NCBI RefSeq assembly: GCF_014489845.1
Contig: NZ_JABURY010000020.1
Span: forward strand, 1-64,000
Direction of reading: 5' to 3'
Origin: Frischella japonica
Lineage (GTDB): Bacteria > Pseudomonadota > Gammaproteobacteria > Enterobacterales > Orbaceae
Length of the DNA: 64,000 nucleotides
The position numbers and the translations under genes were made by a program. Below are positions 19,537 to 27,242 of the stretch, piece by piece. Within the stretch, counting starts at the first letter, position 1. Every line of letters begins with the position of its first letter. The notes beneath the pieces are model-generated. The model had not been told where the DNA came from, ran no database searches, and worked only from the letters and a program-made list of their open reading frames with translations.

Positions 19537-19631
19537 GATGACGTTGTTTGTAGGGATTTTTTCAAATTAAATTTTTTAAATAAGTTTTAATCTAACCATT
19601 ACGACAAACTTTGGTTTTTTCGATTCAATTC

Positions 19632-19651
19632 ATAACGTTTTGTAACGTTAT
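19632..19651. promoter_or_regulatory. Perfect 8-4-8 inverted repeat before the mrr-like gene
   Basis: ATAACGTT, four bases TTGT, then AACGTTAT, 117 bases before the mrr-like start and 96 bases after hsdR. No T-run follows, so an operator is more likely than a terminator. No adjacent regulator gene is present. Confidence 0.4.
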
Positions 19652-19767
19652 ACAACAGATTATAGAGTTTTTTTCTCTATTGATATGAATAAGTTGAATT
19701 TAATGGGACCGATATAGATGGTTGTGATAAGCTTAAAAATATCATCCATTATATTAAGGAGAAATAA

Positions 19768-20676
19768 ATGGCTATTCCCGATTATCAAACGCTTATGCTA
19801 CCACTTTTAGAATGGTTATCCGATGGAAAAGCGCATACGACAAGGAAAACGTATGATCATTTGATTCAGCTATTCAACTTAACACCTGATGAAGCAAATC
19901 AATTACTCCCTAATAGCAATCAAGCGATTATTGAAAATAGAATCGGTTGGGCTAAAACCTATCTGAAAAAAGCAGGATTAATTGATAACGCTAAACGAGG
20001 TATTTGGCAAATAAGTGAATTGGGATTAAAGTTTTTACAAAGCAAGCCTACGCGATTAACAAATGAAGAGTTAATGCACATACCAGAATTTGTATCATTT
20101 AAACAATCATCGTCTGCCACTCCAACGCAAACAAAGCCAATTAACGTTGAATCAGAAAACACACCGACAGAACTTATGGATTCATCCTATCAAGAAATTC
20201 GAGGCTCACTTGTCACTGATCTACTGAGTTCAATTAAAACGTGTTCACCTGCATTTTTTGAACGGTTAGTCTTGGACGTTATGCTTGCTTTAGGTTATGG
20301 TGGCTCTCGCCGTGATGCAGGGGAGGCAACTCGCATAGCAAAAGATGGTGGCATTGATGGGATCATCCGAGAAGATAAGCTTGGACTTGACATGATTTAT
20401 TTACAGGCTAAAAAGTGGGAAGGTACTGTCGGCCGACCTGAAATACAAAAATTTGCTGGCGCCCTACAGGGTGTAAAAGCTAGAAAAGGCGTGTTTATTA
20501 CAACTTCCAATTTTAGCAATGAAGCAATTGATTACGTAACACATTTAGAGTCAAAAATTATTTTAATTAATGGTAGTCAGTTAGCAGAGTTAATGATTGA
20601 TCACAATGTTGGGGTTTCAACAAAGCAGACTTATGAAGTAAAGCAAATTGATAGTGATTACTTTGAGGAGGTTTAG
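19768..20676 (+). CDS. mrr: Mrr-like restriction endonuclease
   Basis: 302 aa, close to E. coli Mrr (304). Residues 1-90 form the Mrr N-terminal winged-helix domain (PDYQTLMLPLLEWLSDGKAH). The C-terminal catalytic domain (about 150-290) has the PD-(D/E)XK variant DGGIDGIIRED...YLQAKKW, with the acidic residue near 197 and QAK near 212. E. coli Mrr is a type IV enzyme that cuts methylated DNA. AAGGAG precedes the ATG. It sits 231 bases after hsdR with its own inverted repeat upstream, so it may be transcribed separately. Sitting beside a methylating type I system raises the question of self-compatibility of methylation patterns. Confidence 0.9.
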   Translation: MAIPDYQTLMLPLLEWLSDGKAHTTRKTYDHLIQLFNLTPDEANQLLPNSNQAIIENRIGWAKTYLKKAGLIDNAKRGIWQISELGLKFLQSKPTRLTNEELMHIPEFVSFKQSSSATPTQTKPINVESENTPTELMDSSYQEIRGSLVTDLLSSIKTCSPAFFERLVLDVMLALGYGGSRRDAGEATRIAKDGGIDGIIREDKLGLDMIYLQAKKWEGTVGRPEIQKFAGALQGVKARKGVFITTSNFSNEAIDYVTHLESKIILINGSQLAELMIDHNVGVSTKQTYEVKQIDSDYFEEV

Positions 20677-20832
20677 TAAAAGGTATTTCCTATATGAGTT
20701 TAATGTCATCATAAATCGATACTTTATTAACGCAAAATGAAAAATAATGCGGAATTAGTAACCGTTGCTCCGATAAATTTTTCCAGCATTTATCCAATAC
20801 AACGATTATTAAATATAGAAAAGGGAAATAAT

Positions 20833-21756
20833 ATGGAATCTGCTCGTGATAAATTGACAAGACAAATTGTTGAAGCTGAGGATTTATGGAAGCTAAATGT
20901 TGTTGACCCTAAAGGTTATGAATGTTGGGGGTGCGGTATTGATATGGCACCCCGTTCATGGCGTAAAGAAAATAAATTGCGTCCAAATTTCTCTAAATAT
21001 CCAAATCAATCTCATGCTGAAAATTGTGATGCAGACGCAGAAGAGAAAATTATTAATCAAGGGATAGGAAAAAAACAGAGTATCAAAGATAAATTAGAAA
21101 ACACGCCTGGATTATCGCCTTCAGGATTAGTTCTGATTGAAAAAAGAGAGCATGTGGGGGATTCAGTAAATCCAAATAGCAAAAAGACATCCTCATCAGT
21201 TAATACAAATAGTAAAAACCAAGATCTAAATCATGATCTTAATAAAAAATCCAGGCGGGCTGCTAATACTATTCGTCCAATATGTCGGGCTTTTGTCAAC
21301 TTTCCTTACGATCGTAATATGTCTTTAAATGTTCCCGAAGTTTCTGGTTATAATTATATGACAATTTTCAAAAAAATTGAAAATAATGCGATTAAAAAAT
21401 ATAACGAAAAGAAAATTTTTTATTCTCCATTGCAATGGAATAAAATCATACATAATGATGAGTTATTGATTATACCGTTGACTGCTGGAATTTGGACTGA
21501 CAATAAACCAGAACGTACTTATAAAATTCACATCGATTGGTCTACATGGTCTCAAGCTAAAAAAACAATGTTATTGAATGAACTCGAAGCCGCTCAAGAC
21601 GAGGCAAAGCAGGCTAAAAAAGAAAATAAGAAAGATAAAGCTTGGGTCTTTTTTATTGGCGAACAAGATGAAGAAAACGATGATATTTTTTATCTAAAAG
21701 ATCAAAGGCTGATTTGTTCTATTGTTGGTCATATTATTTATCCACTCAGAAAATAG
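20833..21756 (+). CDS. Unknown protein with possible N-terminal zinc site, beside mrr
   Basis: Not recognised. From ATG 20833 (AAAAGGG upstream) the protein is 307 aa; an earlier in-frame start at 20737 would add 32 residues and has no ribosome site. Near residues 32-65 there is CWGCG followed by HAENC (CxxC then HxxxC), a pattern suited to binding one zinc. Residues 95-165 are low-complexity (Asn, Lys, Ser), probably a linker. The C-terminal half is a mixed fold ending FYLKDQRLICSIVGHIIYPLRK, and a charged helix near 260-275 is Ala/Lys/Glu-rich. Placement downstream of the restriction genes suggests a defence role, but no catalytic motif is visible. Confidence is for the gene being real. Confidence 0.7.
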   Translation: MESARDKLTRQIVEAEDLWKLNVVDPKGYECWGCGIDMAPRSWRKENKLRPNFSKYPNQSHAENCDADAEEKIINQGIGKKQSIKDKLENTPGLSPSGLVLIEKREHVGDSVNPNSKKTSSSVNTNSKNQDLNHDLNKKSRRAANTIRPICRAFVNFPYDRNMSLNVPEVSGYNYMTIFKKIENNAIKKYNEKKIFYSPLQWNKIIHNDELLIIPLTAGIWTDNKPERTYKIHIDWSTWSQAKKTMLLNELEAAQDEAKQAKKENKKDKAWVFFIGEQDEENDDIFYLKDQRLICSIVGHIIYPLRK

Positions 21757-22015
21757 ATTTTCGGAGACATTAAGAAAAATCATAACAAAAAATAGTACAA
21801 AAAGAGAAGTTAACATTAGTTTTTCTTCACGTCTCTAACAATTCCAATCAGAACTACACTTTTGCCGATAAAACTTAGTTATTATGGTGATTTGTCATTA
21901 ATAATATTTGGTCTAATTTTATTATTTTATTAGTTTGCCGCTTTTTTACCATCTAATAAGATGATGTTTGCAATATTATATAAAACAAAGAAAAAAGAAG
22001 ATATCTAACTATATT

Positions 22016-23545
22016 TTATACATTACTAGAATGAGTGAAAAACAGCTGTTGTAATTTTTTACGGTCTATTTTTCCAACGCTTGTCATCGGTAGTTCGTCG
22101 ATAAAAATGATTTTTTTTGGCATCTGATAACGGGCTATTTTTGATTTAAGCCAATCCTGTATTTTAGTTTCGGATTGTTCGGTATTAGGATTTAAAACAA
22201 TAAAAGCGACCAATCTTTGCCCGAATTCTTCATCCGGCACACTTATCACTGTTACATCATTAATTTCCGGATGAGTTGATAAGCAGTGTTCAAGTTCATA
22301 TGGATAAACATTTTCACCACCTGAAACAATCATATCATCAACTCGACCTGCTAAAAAGTAATAACCGTCAGCATCTTGATAGACTAAATCTCCTGTTGAA
22401 ACCCAATGGTTGCCTACAGTTGACCAAGCACATTTAATAAACAGCTCATGGTGTTTTTGTGATTCATTGTTTTGCTTCTGTAATTTAGTTGATAATCCTC
22501 TCAGCGGTTTACCAATGGTTTCTGGCTTGATAGAGAGATCATCTGGCGAGGCAATCATGCAAATACCTGCTTCTGATGTGCCATACAAATTGAATAATAT
22601 CTTTCCAAGCGTAGCAATGACTTGATCAACTAATATTGCTGTAATTGGCGCTCCTCCAGTAATAATACATTTTAAACTAGTGAGTTGATGTTTAGAGCAT
22701 TTCAACATCCTATTTAACATTAAAGGAACAAGTGTGACCACCTCTATTTGGTTACTAGCAATTAACCCACATGCTTTTTGACTATCAAATTTTTTTGTTA
22801 AAAACATTGTTGCACCTAATAACACAGCTATACATAAACTTGCCATGCCATACCCATGATAAATAGGCGTTGCAATATAGATTTTTTGATAACGGAAAAG
22901 ATTTAGTTTCACCAGTAGTTGACAAAATGGGTTAATAAAATTTTGTGCCTTACTATCGCGTTCTGCTAATTTAAAACGTCCTGTTGTGCCACTCGTTAAC
23001 ACTGTAATTTTTGAGAAGTGGGTCGTTTTAATTTTTACATCAATTGTCGAGGTAGAAGCTAATAGAGAGTGAATTGACATGAGGCTTTCATGATAAATGG
23101 GTAAACTTTTTACATTTGATAAACACGCTATTTCTGGATCATGAATTATCCAGTCAAAACCGACATTTTCGTGAATGGACTTAAGTTGATTTGTCGACAG
23201 TTCAGTATTGATAAGATAAACATCAACGCCTAATCTTGTCATAGCAAATAAAGTGTGAACTAAGAGTAGGTGGTTGTGCGCTATAATAGCGACTTTTTGA
23301 TGACGCTTTATTTTAAAATTAATCGCTAATTGTTTGGCAAGGTGCTGAGATTGATTAAAAAGGGTACGATAATCAGTGCCAGTGCCGTTCTCATCGATAG
23401 CAATTTGGTTAGGAGAAAGTTTTTGACGAACATAAAGCAACGCCATTAAATTGATACCAACAATATGAATGCTATTTAATAAGTGCCAAATGCCTAATAA
23501 AGTTAATAATTTCTTTTTATACAGCGCTTTAATAAGTTTTATCAT
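22016..23545 (-). CDS. AMP-forming acyl-CoA synthetase/ligase
   Basis: 509 aa of the ANL (adenylate-forming) superfamily. The phosphate-binding loop is TSGTTGRFKLAE, a variant of TSGTTGxPK. Other motifs are YGTSEAG (A5), STGDLVYQDADGYY (A7), GRVDDMIVSGGENVYP (A8) and PMTSVGKIDRKKL with the A10 lysine. These fit fatty acyl-CoA synthetases that activate a carboxylate through an acyl-AMP. The first 50 residues are hydrophobic-basic and may sit on the membrane. ATG overlaps the SDR stop by four bases (ATGA), so the two are translationally coupled. The substrate cannot be read from sequence. Confidence 0.85.
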   Translation of the reverse strand: MIKLIKALYKKKLLTLLGIWHLLNSIHIVGINLMALLYVRQKLSPNQIAIDENGTGTDYRTLFNQSQHLAKQLAINFKIKRHQKVAIIAHNHLLLVHTLFAMTRLGVDVYLINTELSTNQLKSIHENVGFDWIIHDPEIACLSNVKSLPIYHESLMSIHSLLASTSTIDVKIKTTHFSKITVLTSGTTGRFKLAERDSKAQNFINPFCQLLVKLNLFRYQKIYIATPIYHGYGMASLCIAVLLGATMFLTKKFDSQKACGLIASNQIEVVTLVPLMLNRMLKCSKHQLTSLKCIITGGAPITAILVDQVIATLGKILFNLYGTSEAGICMIASPDDLSIKPETIGKPLRGLSTKLQKQNNESQKHHELFIKCAWSTVGNHWVSTGDLVYQDADGYYFLAGRVDDMIVSGGENVYPYELEHCLSTHPEINDVTVISVPDEEFGQRLVAFIVLNPNTEQSETKIQDWLKSKIARYQMPKKIIFIDELPMTSVGKIDRKKLQQLFFTHSSNV

Positions 23546-24426
23546 AGCTTTTTCTTCAAAAAATAACGGTTCAATTTAACCCAAATATTATTAAAAAATA
23601 ATGAGGCAAGTTGAACTATAATGGTCCACCATGGTTTATATTGATGTTTTTTTGTTTGTAATAAACGGCAAATTATGGCTGCAGCTTCATCAGCTTGCAA
23701 GGCAGGAAATCTCTTATATATCTTAGTAGGTTCAATCATTCGTGTTTTAACAAGAGGTAAATAAGCTGTTGAAACCTTGATTTTCTGATTTTCCAATTCT
23801 GGCCTTGCACAGTTTAACCATTGGTCAAAGGCCGTTTTTGAGGCTTGATAAGCAGCCCAATTAGCCGTTGGGGCTAAAAGTACGTTTATGGCGGAAACAT
23901 TAATAATTTGCCCTTGATTACGCTGTAAATGGGGAATTAACGCCAAGCAGAGTTTGACCGGTGCATAATAATTTAACTTCATCGTTCTATCAAAATCATG
24001 CATACGTGATAATGATTGCAGTATTGGTCGACAAATTGATTTGCCAGCATTATTGATTAAGATATCAACAGAGTATCGCTGTAAATTAGTCATTAAATTA
24101 TCCAATTGTTCCGATTCGCGCAAATCAACCGAAAATATATCAATCTTAGCTTTTTTGTGAGCTAATGACTGCTGTATATTTATTAATTTATCATGTGTTC
24201 TAGCAACTAAAATAAGATGGCATTGAATATTGGCTAAAAGATTAACCAGACTTTCACCAATTCCATAGCTAGTGCCGGTAATGACAATCACTTTATTTTC
24301 TAATTGCCGATTTAATTTTGAATAATTAGGCTTAACGATTGGAAAGAGTACACAATTGAGAAGATTTGAGGAGTTGAACATTTTTGTACTGCCGGTAAAC
24401 AATTGCGCATAGTATAAGGTAAACAT
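23542..24426 (-). CDS. Short-chain dehydrogenase/reductase
   Basis: Classical SDR: NAD(P)-binding TGTSYGIG (TGxxxGxG), INNAG, a serine in the strand VSAIN and catalytic YQASK (YxxxK). Length up to 294 aa; in-frame starts exist at 24426 and 24381 (MFNSS) and neither has a good ribosome site. The C-terminus has a hydrophobic stretch before a basic tail (KLNRYFLKKKL), which could tether it to the membrane. First gene of a two-gene operon with an acyl-CoA ligase, so an acyl or lipid-derived substrate is the best guess. Location inside the candidate tRNA-Phe island is notable. Confidence 0.8.
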   Translation of the reverse strand: MFTLYYAQLFTGSTKMFNSSNLLNCVLFPIVKPNYSKLNRQLENKVIVITGTSYGIGESLVNLLANIQCHLILVARTHDKLINIQQSLAHKKAKIDIFSVDLRESEQLDNLMTNLQRYSVDILINNAGKSICRPILQSLSRMHDFDRTMKLNYYAPVKLCLALIPHLQRNQGQIINVSAINVLLAPTANWAAYQASKTAFDQWLNCARPELENQKIKVSTAYLPLVKTRMIEPTKIYKRFPALQADEAAAIICRLLQTKKHQYKPWWTIIVQLASLFFNNIWVKLNRYFLKKKL

Positions 24427-24851
24427 TCAATCAGTCAACAAGTTAATGTTTTTTAAAATAAGTTGATTTTAAAGTTTATATCTAAATAAAAAACAGCCCT
24501 TCCTTAAGAAACTTGAAATTATTGTATTGATCTCTAATTGTCAGTATTTCAAGCTTGTTTCTTACTAGCTTGCTTGTCTCCTATTTAATGAAAAAAGAAA
24601 CCCTAATTTTATTGTTAGAAATAAATGAATTTTTTAATAAGGTATTAAATTTATAAAAAGATAATATTTTTGGGTATAACCGTGCTGAAAAAATCCCTAA
24701 CACTGATAGGTTTTTGATATCTATATTCGATACCACCAACTATACCTATCAAGTTAAGGATATTACCGCATATACATTCTAGCTTCTAAAAGTCCTGCCA
24801 AATTACTATTATATCAAAACTTAGAAAATGCGCTTCTATTATGTATTTGAA

Positions 24852-24889
24852 CACCAATTCCCAAAAACACCAGCGAAAGCTAGTTTTTT
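24852..24889 (+). repeat. Decayed copy of the tRNA-Phe 3' flank (possible attR)
   Basis: Contains CACCAATTCC, an A-rich link and ACACCAGCGAAAGCTAGT plus six T, mirroring the bases from the tRNA-Phe CCA to the end of its terminator at 11955-11998. One stem base differs (G to A) and the link is shorter. No tRNA body precedes it. Best read as a duplication scar; an independent decayed tRNA terminator is the alternative. Confidence 0.45.
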
Positions 24890-25117
24890 GTATCTAAATT
24901 TTCTTATTATAATTTTTTCATCTTGTTTGACTAGTCAACAAAATTCATTAGAAATCAAACTTCAAAATTATTATAATCCAGCTCATGATTTAAAAACGTG
25001 ATAGGTAAAATTGATCTGAATCACAGATCCACACATCTCTTGAACAGAAACTTGGTCTATTAAAATGTATTTATAATTTTAAAAATCGTGAATTGACCGA
25101 GTTATAAAGTAAACTCA

Positions 25118-25148
25118 CCAAAAAAAGGAGATTATTAATAATCTCCTT
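25118..25148 (-). terminator. Strong terminator hairpin of the 165-aa gene
   Basis: A 24-base perfect palindrome (25125-25148; 10-bp stem AAGGAGATTA with TTAA loop) followed on the minus strand by seven T (25118-25124). It lies 130 bases after the stop of the minus-strand gene at 25278. Confidence 0.75.
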
Positions 25149-25277
25149 GTTCATTTTTTAGGATGCAATATTATAACAATTAGCCCCAAAAATTAGTGAG
25201 TTACTGAGGTTAATTTTTACAATATAAAAAAAGCATTTTAGTCATTTTAATAAAAAACACATATGTTTATTTCTAAA

Positions 25278-25775
25278 CTATCTAAGACTTTGCTCATAGA
25301 TATTTATATCGCTAATAACCTTTTTTTGCGTATCTTTATCCCAAGTTTTAAGTATTGTTATGAGAGCTTTACTTTGCTCTATTTCTCCATCTTGATTTTC
25401 ACTTAATATATAGACTTTGGCGGTCGTCTTAATTCGTTTTTGATAACGATCTAAAAATAGACATAGTTTTTCTTTTAATTCTTTATCTTGTTCTTTTGAT
25501 GGAGTAATTTTCCATTTTTTTAATATTGCGTCTGTTTGTCTACCATCTAACTTATTTTGATTTTTATTTTCATATTCCTCTAAAGACATTTCTTGATAAC
25601 CTATAAACTTACTTGGTGCAAATATCCAATTTCCTAATTCATCCTTATGGGCAAACCAATTTGTAAATTGACCTAAAGCATTAACTAGATCATTTTTTCC
25701 ATTTTTTTTATTTAATTCAATTTGAAATTTCTTTATATTTTCGATAACTTGGTTAATATTAGTAGTTAATAACAT
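25278..25775 (-). CDS. Hypothetical protein, 165 aa
   Basis: Not recognised. Very good ribosome site (AAGGAG, 7 bases) before the ATG and a strong terminator downstream show it is a real single-gene unit. The protein is soluble, charged and helical, with aromatic patches (GQFTNWFAHKDELGNWIFAPSKF), a basic segment DGRQTDAILKKWK and a Lys/Glu-rich middle. No transmembrane or signal segment is seen. It lies outside the candidate island edge but among defence-associated genes; function is unknown. Confidence 0.7.
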   Translation of the reverse strand: MLLTTNINQVIENIKKFQIELNKKNGKNDLVNALGQFTNWFAHKDELGNWIFAPSKFIGYQEMSLEEYENKNQNKLDGRQTDAILKKWKITPSKEQDKELKEKLCLFLDRYQKRIKTTAKVYILSENQDGEIEQSKALITILKTWDKDTQKKVISDINIYEQSLR

Positions 25776-26329
25776 TTTATATCTCCTTTGTTTAATAATT
25801 TAACTCATTCGATTCATGAATCGGATGCATTGTATGAAATGAATGTTATTAGGTCAAGTTTTAATTTAAGAATATTTAATTTAATTCTGAGAGATATTTG
25901 ATAAATTAAAAAAATCAAATCATTAAAGATAAGAACACAGATACATTTCCCTATCTCAAATTTGCTAACTCAACACCTCTAATACTTAAGCGGTATCTTA
26001 GATTCCATGTTCGATCGACACCAATCAGCAAATTTTATGACCTGCTTTTAGCCGTTTTTTATGTCTAAAGTCTTTTCTGATAACCCTTGCTTTTTTAATG
26101 CCCAACCAAGTTCCAACGCAATTTATCTAAATAAAGCTAAAAAGTAAGTATAGTCAGGTAACTAATGGTTTTAGCTACCTTCAGTAAACAGATTAAAATT
26201 TTTGTAAGCAATCCCACAAAATAATATAATATTGTTTACATGGTTTAATTTATATCAAAACTGCAACAAAAAATGACTGATATCATCATTTAGAAAAGGA
26301 TAAACAACTTCTCCCCCCTAGTTGTAACA
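25776..26329. other. Gap upstream of a broken ORF
   Basis: About 550 bases. No credible start and ribosome site. Short in-frame pieces near 25990-26150 look like possible gene debris but I cannot assign them. Confidence 0.3.
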
Positions 26330-26660
26330 ATGAGATTGCACTTTATTCATAACATCATTCCGTTTTTGATATGGGTATATAATGGGCTTGATAATAGCTT
26401 AAACATCAAAGTATTAAGTGGCGTAAATGCCAATCAAATAGCAGAAAATTATTTCTGCAATTTTGCAAGCAAAATAAAGAAGGAACAACAAAAAACTCAT
26501 ACACCAGAACATTTATCTGTTGTTATTCGTTATCTTACTAACCCCCTGATTTTAAAAAAAGGGATTAACAAAACCGCAATGTTTAAGCGACGAAGATTTC
26601 AGTCCAGAATTTGAGAGAGACAAGAAAAAAATATCCAAAAAAATAACAAAAATGATTAAA
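26330..26660 (+). pseudogene. Possible broken ORF of unknown origin
   Basis: An open frame (26330-26614) gives 94 aa. Near its end a shift to another frame continues in coding-like fashion (LSDEDFSPEFERDKKK...) to a TAG at about 26660. Two joined frames with sensible composition suggest a frameshifted gene. No ribosome site is seen and no family is recognised, so chance is a real alternative. Confidence 0.2.
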
Positions 26661-26719
26661 AATTAGCTTTAAATTTAGAGATGATAGTAAAATTTATCAA
26701 GACCAGCCTCTAATATTAA

Positions 26720-26847
26720 TTATTTTTGTTGATTAGGATTCAATTATTTGCCTTTGTTTCCTTGGTTTTTATCATAAGTTTATTTGTTTATTGTGTCCCT
26801 TTATTTTTGTTTTTCATATCTGCTGGATGATTTGCTTTTTTATTCAT
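26720..26847 (-). pseudogene. Broken small Asn/Lys/Gly-rich protein
   Basis: From ATG 26847 the frame reads MNKKANHPADMKNKNKGTQ and stops. In another frame downstream comes YDKNQGNKGK, a stop, then LNPNQQK and a stop. These pieces together look like one short, polar protein of the type with GTSGTN...YDxxQGNxGKQLNPN that I recall from enterobacteria (recollection, not checked). Loss would be one frameshift plus a CAA-to-TAA change. An AAGAAG precedes the ATG. Too short to be missed only by chance. Confidence 0.4.
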
Positions 26848-27242
26848 CTTTATACTTCTTTCTGATTATTTTTTAATTAATAAAACTTGATATATTTTCT
26901 ATGATATCAGAATAACTATAACATCATATTAAGGGACTTTAGGAACAAATAAGAGTTATACCAATTAAATTTTTTCAAAAAATCTAAATAAGACATCAAA
27001 TATAAAGCGAAATTGATTATCTTAATTTAAATACCGTCTTCTCACTATTTTTTACAGCAGGAAATTGCTAGTAAGAAATAAAATTTATTCTGATTTTTAA
27101 AAAGGTTATTTATCTTTTTTATTTATGTTTCATGTTTCTTAGATAATTCCATCTTTAATAAAATTGTAAATCGATTTATTTATTTATCATTGTGCATTAA
27201 AATGGCGAATTACTATCCAGAATAACATATGAGAAAGTGATA
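26848..27242. other. Gap before the DUF2339 gene
   Basis: About 395 AT-rich bases; no gene seen. Presumed to carry the promoter of the DUF2339-DUF3999 pair. Confidence 0.35.

Larger units (their letters stand above)
24427..25277. other. Gap with tRNA-flank remnant and terminator
   Basis: 850 bases without a credible gene. It contains the decayed tRNA-Phe 3' flank at 24852-24889 and a strong hairpin at 25118-25148. The rest is AT-rich with stops in all frames. Confidence 0.5.

Noticed and set aside
20737..20832. N-terminal extension of the unknown 307-aa protein
   Set aside because: No ribosome site; ATG 20833 has one and opens a helix.
12000..24850. Prophage or integrase in the candidate tRNA-Phe island
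   Set aside because: No integrase, portal, terminase or capsid proteins are present between the two flanks.
25980..26160. Short peptides in one frame resembling a coding remnant
   Set aside because: No recognisable family and multiple stops; kept only as a gap note.
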